A DNA stretch of 64,000 nt from Ilyomonas sp965277535 (GTDB lineage Bacteria > Bacteroidota > Bacteroidia > Chitinophagales > Chitinophagaceae): the NCBI GenBank assembly GCA_965277535.1, contig OZ255825.1:3906001-3970000 (forward strand), in the 5' to 3' direction. Of the stretch, positions 53,442 to 60,898 are shown one piece after another; the first letter of the stretch is position 1; each line of letters opens with the position of its first letter. The notes under the pieces are model-generated. The model worked only from the letters and a program-made list of their open reading frames with translations. It had not been told where the DNA came from and did no database searches. The position numbers and the translations under genes were made by a program.

Positions 53442-56400
53442 TTGAAACCTGTTTTACATTCATCCAAAATTACAATTGTTGCCATCTTGTTCCTGCTTGC
53501 GCAAAGAGCAACGGCACAGGTAAAAGCAGCTTTTTCAAGCGATGTGTCAAATGGCTGTTCGCCGTTGCTGGTGAACTTTAAAAACTTATCTACCGGCATT
53601 GACAGCACCACCAATTATTACTGGGATTTGGGTAATGGAAGCACGCCATCACAACAACAAAATCCTTCTGCTTTATTTTTGAATCCAGGCAGCGGAAGTG
53701 TAACCTACACCATCAAATTGGTGATTAAAAGCAGCAAGGGCAACGACTCAGTTACCAAAAAAAGTTACATTACCGTATATGCTACCCCAAAAGTTGCCTT
53801 TACTTCAGATGTTACGCAAGGATGTCCGCCATTTGACGTAAAATTTACCGACGCTTCCAAAGCCGGTTCGGGCACTATTACCAATTGGTTGTGGGACTTT
53901 GGAGAAGGCGCATTATCTACAAAACAAAACCCTACCACTACCTATCATTACTCCAGCACTTACAATGTTTCGCTTTCGGTGGTAAACAGTTTTGGTTGCA
54001 AGCAAACGGCAAACGGTGCAGTGCCAGTACATGTGCTCGATACAGTTCATGCGGCGTTCAACTATCAATATAACAACATCTGTCAATCGCCCGCGCCCAT
54101 TACGTTTCAGAATACTTCTCAATCAGCTTCCAACATTGTAAGCTACAACTGGAATTTTGGTGACGGAAATTCTGATGGCAGCCAATCACCTACACATACA
54201 TTTGCTAATAAAGGCACTTACAAAGTGCAGTTGATTGCAACCAATTCGGCAGGTTGTGCTGATACGCTTTTGCAAAATATAACCATCGGAAAAGCAGGTG
54301 CCGATTTTAGTTTTGGCAACACTTGTGCAAACAGTGCTGTGCAGTTTTCCGATTCGTCATCTGCCGTTCCGGTTTCATCTATCTGGACTTTTGGTGATGG
54401 CACAACAGCCAACACAATTTCGCCGCAACACACATTTGCGGCGGCAGGTACTTACAACGTTACTTTGCAAGCCAATTTTGGAAGCTGCGTAGGAAGCATT
54501 ACCAAACAAGTTACGGTAGTCAATCCTCCTAAATCGTCTTTTACGGCATCTGCTTCCAACGTCTGTAAACTGCCATACAATGTAATCTTCAATAACACTT
54601 CTTCAGGTGCTTCTACCTATCAATGGATGTTTGGAGATACGGCAACTTCATCTGCCCCAAACCCAAGTCATACTTATACAAAAGGTGGTTTTTTTGATGT
54701 GAGATTAATAGCCACTGCGGGCATCGGTTGCTCTGATACAAGCATATTACAAAGCGCTGTGAAAGTAGGACCTCCGATAATTGATTCAATTCAAAACCTC
54801 TTTGCAGTGGGTTGTGTTCCGCAAACAATCAGTCCGATTGCTTTTGTCCGTTCGGCTGAACCAATAGCTTCTTATCAATGGAGCTGGGGTGATAACAGTC
54901 CTGCTTCCAATGATACGACTCCCAAACACAGTTACACACAAACCGGCTCCTACACTGTGTCGTTAATAGTAGCTACTGCCGGTGGTTGCAGCGACACATT
55001 TATTGCTAAAAAGCCAATGGTAGTAGGCGTTGCACCGAAAGCTGATTTTAATGCCGACCCACTGAACACCTGCGCAAGAATTTCGGTAGGCTTTGCCGAT
55101 GCATCGCAGGGTGCAGCCAATACCTGGTTGTGGAAGTTTGGCGATGGGGGAGAATCGAACTTAAAAAATACCCAGCATCATTACATGGATACGGGTTGGT
55201 TTACGGTTACGCTGATAGCAGGCTACAATGGTTGTAAAGATACCATTGTGAAAAAAAATTACGTGAATATAAAAGCTCCGGTTGCCAATTACAACACGGC
55301 ATTCAATTGTTTACAACCTTACAACCGTGTGTTTACCGATCAATCTATTGACGCACACACCTGGCAATGGGATTTTGGTGATGGTGGCAGCAGCACATCC
55401 CAAAATCCAACGCATACGTTTCCAAAGCCAGGAACTTATCTGGTAAAACTAAAAGTAACCAACAGCCAGTGCTTTGATACACTGCAGGTAAAGATGCAGG
55501 TGGTTGATGAACATCCGAATTTTACAACTTCTGCACAGGCTACTGCTGCCTGTCGCAACGATGCGATTACTTTTACTATTACAAATGTAAATGCCAATAA
55601 CATCAGTGCCTATAACTGGAACTTCGGTGACAAAACCGCAACAGGATTTGTATCAAGCGGTGCTTATGTAACACACACATATACATCAACAGGTACGTTT
55701 ACACCAACGCTGATTACACAGGATATTTTAGGTTGCATGGATACAGTAGTGAACGGCGTAAAAACAACGGTGTACGGCCCGAAAGCGGCGTTTGGAAATG
55801 ATACCGGTTTGTGCATCAACGGAACAGCAAACTTTTACGATTCATCAAAAGGGGATGGCACACATCCAATCCAGAAATGGTTGTGGACGTATGAACCGAA
55901 TACAACACAAACTTATACAAGCGCAGCATCGTACACACATCAATATGCTACTGCTGGCTTGTATGATGTGAAGTTAGTCGTGTTCGATTCATATGGCTGT
56001 AAAGATTCTGTAATAAAAACAAAAGCAGTAGAAGTAACCAATCCTATTGCTCAGTTTTCAACCCTTGACTCTATTAAATGCTCTAAAAACAAAGTAAGTT
56101 TTACCAATAGCTCAACGGGTAAAAATGCAAAGTATGTATGGAATTTTGGTGATGGAACAACATCAACTGATACTTCATCAACCATCACACATTCTTATAC
56201 TTCGGAAGGTATCTATTCTGTATCGCTGACAATGAGTGATCAATACAAATGCACATCCGTTGCCACAAAACAAAACGGCGTTATCATATCCAATCCAAAA
56301 GCTGTTATGTTGATTAACGGGCCTACATCAACTACGTGTCCGCCCTTATTGGTAAAACCACAAAACCAATCGGTGCGTTATACATCAGTAACTTGGAGTT

Positions 56401-58292
56401 TTGGTGATGGAAGTCTTTCTAAATTGGATACGCCTTCGCACAACTACATCATGGGTGGCAATTACGATTTGATGCTGGTGGCAAAAGGTTATGGTGAATG
56501 TTATGATACGGCACATCAACCCATTAATTTAAAAGGGCCTTCCGGTAAATTCACTTACAACCCGTTGCTGCATTGCAACCCGTCCACTGTTTCATTTGTG
56601 TGCCAAACCAAAGATGCGGTAAAAGTAACCTGGGATTTTAATGATGGTGTGGTGCAGCAGGATAGCGGCGCCAATAGTGCAACGCACGTTTATAAAAACA
56701 ATGGTTTGTATTTGCCCAAATTATTGATGACGGATAAAGACGGCTGCTTTGTAGGTTTGGAAAATCTGGATACGCTTTACATAAGTGGTGCAAAAGCAAA
56801 TTTCGTAGCTACCTCGCAGGCCGGGTGCGATTCTTCGCTGGCTGCGTTTGTACAAACATCGGTGCCTTATTACGATCAGATTCAATCTTATCAATGGAAC
56901 TTTGGTGATGGCACAACTTCGTCGGAAGGAGTGCCTATGCATTACTACAAAGTATCAGGAAATTACCAGGCAAAATTATCGGTAAAAACAACAGGCGGCT
57001 GTAACGATTCGATAAGTTATCCTATTAATGTTGTGGTTCATAAAACACCACAAGTGAGCATTGCTGCACCCGATTCTGTTTGTGCAGCTACGCAGGTTGC
57101 ATACACAGGTTTCGACAAATTGAACGAGCCCGGAAGCGGCTGGCAGTGGAACTTTGGTGATAATACCAAAGACAGCAGCGCAAACAGCACAAAACATATA
57201 TTCAGCAATGGCGGCACTTACAATGTGTCTGCAATTGTAACCACGCCCAGCGGTTGCGCTGATACTACAACGCGGATTTTAAATGTGGTTGCATTGCCTA
57301 ATGTTTCTGCGGGACTTGATTCGTTTGTTTGCAAAGGCGGCGCCACTATGCTTACTGCAACAGGTGCTGCAACGTATAGCTGGCAAGCCAATAGCACATT
57401 GAGTTGTACGGCTTGTGCAACGCCGTTGGCTGCGCCTTCTGTAAACACTTTATACAGCGTAGTTGGCAAGAATACATTTGGTTGCGTGGCGCAGGATTCT
57501 GTTGCGGTAGAAGTGATCAATCCACAAACCATAACAGTTAGCAACGATACGCTTTGTATGGGTGAAAATGCAACGCTTCAGGTTTCCGGCGCAGATAATT
57601 ATTCATGGTCTCCGGCTTTGTATTTAGACAATCCTGCTTCTTCGGCGCCACAATTTCATGCGGCAAAAGACACAACCATTTTATATACGGTTACCGGAAC
57701 AGATAGAAAAAAATGTTTTACAGATACCAAAACGCTGGCAGTAAAAGTATATCCGATTCCGCACATCGAAATTTCGGAACACGACATTAATCTGAACGTT
57801 GGTTTCTCAACAAAACTAAACACAGCCAGCTCTTCGGACGTTACACAATGGCGCTGGGAACCACAGGCATTCTTAAGTGATGCCCGTATTGCAAGCCCGG
57901 TTGCATCGCCACAACAAACCATCACCTACAGTTGTGTGGCAACCAACAACGGTTCGTGCTTTGCGCGCGACCAGGTAACGGTGCATGTAATGTGCAACGG
58001 TGCTAATTTGTTTGTGCCCAATACGTTCTCACCCAATGGTGATGGTGTGAATGATAAGTTCTTCCCGCATGGAACGGGCGTGTTCAATATTAAATCGTTG
58101 CGCATTTTTAATCGCTGGGGCCAGGAAGTGTTTACCCGAACCAACTTTACCGCCAATGATGAAAGTGCAGGCTGGGATGGTAAATTGAATGGCAAGCCGC
58201 TGGAGTCGGATGTGTATGTGTATATGCTGGAAATTATTTGTGAAAACAATGCGGTGATTCCGTTTAAGGGCAACGTAACCCTGTTGCGATAA
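53442..58292 (+). CDS. Giant PKD-repeat surface protein with gliding-type (type B) C-terminal sorting domain
   Basis: A 1616-residue type IX secretion cargo. The signal peptide (KITIVAILFLLAQRATAQV) begins shortly after a TTG start at 53442, since no ATG precedes it in frame. The body is about fifteen PKD-like immunoglobulin repeats, recognisable by the core W-x-FGDG (YNWNFGDG, WQWDFGDG, YVWNFGDG), each with YT/VSL strands. One unit (WLWTYEPN) is degenerate. The C-terminal about 90 residues, FVPNTFSPNGDGVNDKF...FNRWGQEVF...YVYMLEI, are the CHU_C/gliding-motility sorting domain that directs attachment on the cell surface. Probable role: adhesin or surface scaffold, perhaps in gliding or biofilm. 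It pairs with the PorP/SprF gene downstream. Confidence 0.92.
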   Translation: MKPVLHSSKITIVAILFLLAQRATAQVKAAFSSDVSNGCSPLLVNFKNLSTGIDSTTNYYWDLGNGSTPSQQQNPSALFLNPGSGSVTYTIKLVIKSSKGNDSVTKKSYITVYATPKVAFTSDVTQGCPPFDVKFTDASKAGSGTITNWLWDFGEGALSTKQNPTTTYHYSSTYNVSLSVVNSFGCKQTANGAVPVHVLDTVHAAFNYQYNNICQSPAPITFQNTSQSASNIVSYNWNFGDGNSDGSQSPTHTFANKGTYKVQLIATNSAGCADTLLQNITIGKAGADFSFGNTCANSAVQFSDSSSAVPVSSIWTFGDGTTANTISPQHTFAAAGTYNVTLQANFGSCVGSITKQVTVVNPPKSSFTASASNVCKLPYNVIFNNTSSGASTYQWMFGDTATSSAPNPSHTYTKGGFFDVRLIATAGIGCSDTSILQSAVKVGPPIIDSIQNLFAVGCVPQTISPIAFVRSAEPIASYQWSWGDNSPASNDTTPKHSYTQTGSYTVSLIVATAGGCSDTFIAKKPMVVGVAPKADFNADPLNTCARISVGFADASQGAANTWLWKFGDGGESNLKNTQHHYMDTGWFTVTLIAGYNGCKDTIVKKNYVNIKAPVANYNTAFNCLQPYNRVFTDQSIDAHTWQWDFGDGGSSTSQNPTHTFPKPGTYLVKLKVTNSQCFDTLQVKMQVVDEHPNFTTSAQATAACRNDAITFTITNVNANNISAYNWNFGDKTATGFVSSGAYVTHTYTSTGTFTPTLITQDILGCMDTVVNGVKTTVYGPKAAFGNDTGLCINGTANFYDSSKGDGTHPIQKWLWTYEPNTTQTYTSAASYTHQYATAGLYDVKLVVFDSYGCKDSVIKTKAVEVTNPIAQFSTLDSIKCSKNKVSFTNSSTGKNAKYVWNFGDGTTSTDTSSTITHSYTSEGIYSVSLTMSDQYKCTSVATKQNGVIISNPKAVMLINGPTSTTCPPLLVKPQNQSVRYTSVTWSFGDGSLSKLDTPSHNYIMGGNYDLMLVAKGYGECYDTAHQPINLKGPSGKFTYNPLLHCNPSTVSFVCQTKDAVKVTWDFNDGVVQQDSGANSATHVYKNNGLYLPKLLMTDKDGCFVGLENLDTLYISGAKANFVATSQAGCDSSLAAFVQTSVPYYDQIQSYQWNFGDGTTSSEGVPMHYYKVSGNYQAKLSVKTTGGCNDSISYPINVVVHKTPQVSIAAPDSVCAATQVAYTGFDKLNEPGSGWQWNFGDNTKDSSANSTKHIFSNGGTYNVSAIVTTPSGCADTTTRILNVVALPNVSAGLDSFVCKGGATMLTATGAATYSWQANSTLSCTACATPLAAPSVNTLYSVVGKNTFGCVAQDSVAVEVINPQTITVSNDTLCMGENATLQVSGADNYSWSPALYLDNPASSAPQFHAAKDTTILYTVTGTDRKKCFTDTKTLAVKVYPIPHIEISEHDINLNVGFSTKLNTASSSDVTQWRWEPQAFLSDARIASPVASPQQTITYSCVATNNGSCFARDQVTVHVMCNGANLFVPNTFSPNGDGVNDKFFPHGTGVFNIKSLRIFNRWGQEVFTRTNFTANDESAGWDGKLNGKPLESDVYVYMLEIICENNAVIPFKGNVTLLR

Positions 58293-58317
58293 GATGCTTT
58301 TTTGTGATGGTGAAATA

Positions 58318-58355
58318 AGGTGCAATGGTAACACATTGCGCCTTTTTGTTTTTGC
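58318..58355 (+). terminator. Terminator after the PKD-repeat gene, T-tract built from the dispersed motif
   Basis: A 10-base stem (58318-58327 with 58334-58343; one G-U pair) is followed by TTTTGTTTTTGC. The tail 58345-58355 is an exact inverted copy of GCAAAAACAAA. Confidence 0.85.
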
Positions 58356-58397
58356 ACATATTTATTTTATAGCAAAAGCGCGAAAAATCAAGGTGTC

Positions 58398-58616
58398 GTC
58401 ATTCCGCAAATGCCCTCAGCACAATGTTAGAAATTATAATCAAGTTAGCGAGGGCTTTGTGCGGAATCTGCTCTTTATAATTTGAACAAGCTATTATTTT
58501 TAAACGGAGTTTATTGCACACAATCGTTTCTATAATCTATCATCAGGTTCCGCACAAAGCCCTCGCTATCACGATGAAAGTTTACGTTCGTGTTGAGGGC
58601 ATTTGCGGAAAGACGA
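58398..58616. repeat. Nested palindromic (REPIN-like) element
   Basis: Outer arms TTCCGCAAATGCCCTCA (58402-58418) and its reverse complement (58594-58610) match over 17 bases. Inner arms GCGAGGGCTTTGTGCGGAA (58448-58466) and its reverse complement (58548-58566) match over 19. Within each half the arms also pair with each other (TCCGCA...GAGGGC), so two REP-like hairpins face each other in inverted orientation. Confidence 0.85.
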
Positions 58617-58918
58617 AAGTTTTATTGTTTGAAGATTGGGTGAAATTAGCACTCGCTTAAAAGCTCAGTAAGCGTTCAGAACGTACAAGAGTGCGACGCA
58701 ACGATGTTCAACCGGAGTTTCAAAAGCCCGTACCATAAAACTGTATTTTGTAGTTTGTTTTTGCCTTAAAAAACATTAATGTGCAAAGCGTTTTCTTAAT
58801 CGTTTTCTAATTTATCATTTCAAACACACAGCTTAGTTTTACGCTGTCATTCAATATCAGTTATCCTCTTTATCACGGGATATTTACCGCGAACCTGTTT
58901 CGCACAACATCCAATATC

Positions 58919-59929
58919 ATGAAAAAAAATTTACTCCTAGCAGTAATGCTATTGTCAGCATTTACAAGCTCCCTGTTCGCTCAAGATGTTCATTTCTCAC
59001 AATTTTTTGAAACGCCTTTATTGCGCAATCCATCATTGGCTGGTTTGTTTGCGGGCGATGTTCGGGTGCAGGGCGTGTATCGCACGCAATGGCAAAGTGT
59101 AACGGTTCCGTTTGAAACACAATCGGTAAATGCCGAATACAAAATGCCCATTGGCAACAGTAACGATTTTGTTACGGCCGGAATGCAAATTCTTCACGAC
59201 CAGGCTGGCACAACGGCGCTTACTACAACCAATGTTTATCCGGCTATCAACTATCACAAAGCGTTGAGTGCAGATAAGTCAACTTACTTATCATTGGGTT
59301 TTATGGGCGGTTATGTACAGCGTAGCATTGACCGTTCGAAAATAACAACTGATAACAGTTATACGCATGGCGGCGATGGAGAAAGCTTTGCCAATACAAA
59401 ATATGGTTACCTGGATGGAAGTGCTGGTATGTCGTTCAATTCAACGTTGGGCGATGAAGGACAAACAACCTATTTTGTTGGGCTTGCCTATCATCATTTT
59501 AATAAACCTCACGCTTCTTTTTATGATGATTATACGCTTCCCATTTCACCCAAAACCGTGGTATCAGGCGGCATTAAATTTCCGGTGGATGAAACCTCGT
59601 ATCTCACGCTGGAAGCGGATTACAGCCAGCAATCGGCAAACAAAGAATTCATTGGCGGGCTAATGTTTTCGCGCAAGATCGGAACCGATTATGAGCACCC
59701 AATGTACACCATTCATTTTGGCGGATATGTGCGTTATAAAGATGCGTTTATACCCGTTGTAAAATTAGATTATCATCCTTTCTCTATTGCATTAAGCTAT
59801 GATGTAAACACATCGGCTTTACAAACCGCAAGCAATTCGCGCGGCGGCTTTGAATTGTCAGTTTCCTATCTTGGATTTTTAGACAGAGACAACTCAAGCA
59901 AGAATGCTGTACTGTGTCCACACTTTTGA
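58919..59929 (+). CDS. PorP/SprF family type IX secretion outer-membrane protein
   Basis: A 336-residue outer-membrane beta-barrel protein. The signal peptide ends SSLFAQ. The family opening DVHFSQFFETPLLRNPSLAGLFAGDVRVQGVYRTQWQSV is unmistakable, followed by alternating beta strands to a C-terminal phenylalanine (CPHF). PorP/SprF proteins are encoded next to cargoes with CHU_C-type sorting domains and are thought to be needed for their secretion or surface retention. Here the adjacent 1616-residue PKD protein is the evident client. The start follows a long intergenic repeat region. Confidence 0.93.
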   Translation: MKKNLLLAVMLLSAFTSSLFAQDVHFSQFFETPLLRNPSLAGLFAGDVRVQGVYRTQWQSVTVPFETQSVNAEYKMPIGNSNDFVTAGMQILHDQAGTTALTTTNVYPAINYHKALSADKSTYLSLGFMGGYVQRSIDRSKITTDNSYTHGGDGESFANTKYGYLDGSAGMSFNSTLGDEGQTTYFVGLAYHHFNKPHASFYDDYTLPISPKTVVSGGIKFPVDETSYLTLEADYSQQSANKEFIGGLMFSRKIGTDYEHPMYTIHFGGYVRYKDAFIPVVKLDYHPFSIALSYDVNTSALQTASNSRGGFELSVSYLGFLDRDNSSKNAVLCPHF

Positions 59930-59951
59930 TAAATTGTTTGCAACAAATTTT

Positions 59952-60043
59952 TTGAACCACTAAGACGCAAGACACAAAGGTTCACAAAGAGTGAATAAAG
60001 AATACTTCGTGTAACTTTATTTCTTCGTTCCTTTGTGGTTCAA
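59952..60043. repeat. Palindromic TTGAACCAC repeat, copy 4
   Basis: Ends TTGAACCACTAAGAC and CTTTGTGGTTCAA are inverted; the interior AAAGAATACTTCGTGTAAC is almost identical to copy 2. It lies between the PorP/SprF gene and the CTD-only gene. Confidence 0.85.
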
Positions 60044-60075
60044 AAGCTCTTTATCAAATTTAATCTTTTTTAAAT

Positions 60076-60115
60076 GTTATAATTTGGCAAACATTTGGTT
60101 TCGTTATAATTTAGC
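60076..60115 (+). promoter_or_regulatory. Direct repeat upstream of the CTD-only gene
   Basis: GTTATAATTTGGC (60076-60088) and GTTATAATTTAGC (60103-60115) are 27 bases apart, the second ending eight bases before the ATG at 60123. Either could contain a -7-like element or be an operator pair; evidence is limited. Confidence 0.3.
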
Positions 60116-60122
60116 ATGAACG

Positions 60123-60500
60123 ATGAAAAAATTTCTACCTTATCATTTTACTTTTTTACAAAGAACCGGCACGCTTCTGCTGATAGCAACGTTTTGCTTT
60201 TTTGCTTTCAGCTTTAAGGAGGATCAAATTCCTTCTACCAACGTGCAGGTGGTAAAATGTTATCCCAACCCGGCTACCTCATTTGTCAATTTTGAGTTTC
60301 CCAAGAATATTGATAAAACCAACACGTTGTTTGTTTTCAGCTTTGTGGGTAAGAAAATGGCCGAAGTGCCCTTGAGCAATGTAAATAACAATATACTAAC
60401 GATTACACTCACCGATTATTATAGAGGCTTGTATGTATTTCAGCTTCGCGGTAAAGGCGGCAACATCATTGAGTCGGGTAAGTTTTCGGTAAATAAATAA
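60123..60500 (+). CDS. Small secreted protein consisting of a type IX (type A) sorting domain
   Basis: A 125-residue protein. A hydrophobic N-terminal segment (about 14-32, TGTLLLIATFCFFAFSF) is followed within about 20 residues by a type A sorting domain, VVKCYPNPATSFVNFEFP, LFVFSFVGKKMAEVPL, and YRGLYVFQLRGKGGNIIESGKFSVNK. The characteristic YPNP and LYVFQL segments fit the Por secretion-system C-terminal family. Usually such a domain terminates a larger cargo; here almost nothing precedes it, so it may be a stripped-down remnant or a stand-alone module. It ends in its own terminator. Confidence 0.75.
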   Translation: MKKFLPYHFTFLQRTGTLLLIATFCFFAFSFKEDQIPSTNVQVVKCYPNPATSFVNFEFPKNIDKTNTLFVFSFVGKKMAEVPLSNVNNNILTITLTDYYRGLYVFQLRGKGGNIIESGKFSVNK

Positions 60501-60519
60501 AACATTAGTTTTTGTGTTG

Positions 60520-60559
60520 AAAGCAGCAAACGGTTTGGTTTTGCTGCTTTTTTTGTTTT
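60520..60559 (+). terminator. Terminator after the CTD-only gene
   Basis: A perfect 11-base stem AAAGCAGCAAA (60520-60530) with TTTGCTGCTTT (60540-60550) is followed by TTTTGTTTTC. The loop and 3' arm contain the GCAAAACCAAA variant (60534-60544, inverted). Confidence 0.88.
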
Positions 60560-60587
60560 CTCTAAAACCATGACAACGGTATAAAAG

Positions 60588-60750
60588 TGTTCCGTAGGAA
60601 CAGCAGGTGGGTAGAAAGAAAACGAACAAAAACAAATGCAATCGTTCCATCGGAACGGTACAACGGAATTAAAAAAAGTACCGTTCCGATGGAACGGAAA
60701 GACCTCGATGATCTGATTGATTGCTACCCACCTAACGTTCCTAACGGAAC
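60588..60750. repeat. GTTCCG/GGTGGGTAG palindromic repeat, copy B
   Basis: The left arm, TGTTCCGTAGGAACA then GGTGGGTAG (60588-60614), is imperfectly inverted in the right arm (60724-60750). Inside, two palindromes with GTTCC/GGAAC arms (60643-60657 and 60681-60697) also pair perfectly with each other over about 18 bases. It resembles copy A at 43244-43407 in ends and layout. Confidence 0.85.
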
Positions 60751-60898
60751 GGATTGAAAACATCCTTTCACATTATTACAAGCATGTTAGGAAACGAAAA
60801 AATGCATCTATAACCATATCGGTTTCTTTGCGATTGTTATGTTGTTTTTAGATAGAATGATTGTTTAACCAATTCCCTTTTTCTTTGTAAAAAAAAGC

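Larger units (their letters stand above)
58293..58918. other. Intergenic region with terminator and REPIN-like element
   Basis: No gene is supported here. It contains the terminator at 58318-58355, the nested palindrome at 58398-58616, and a TTTGTTTTTGC copy at 58754-58764 which precedes the PorP/SprF gene. No -7 element was convincing. Confidence 0.65.
60501..60898. other. Intergenic region with terminator and GTTCCG palindrome
   Basis: This stretch holds a terminator (60520-60559) and the palindrome at 60588-60750. No gene is supported. AACAAAAACAAATGC within the palindrome is a near match to the dispersed motif. Confidence 0.65.

Noticed and set aside
58398..58616. Possible tRNA or small structured RNA gene
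   Set aside because: The pairing is two nested inverted repeats without cloverleaf, T-loop or anticodon features; a mobile REP-type element fits better.
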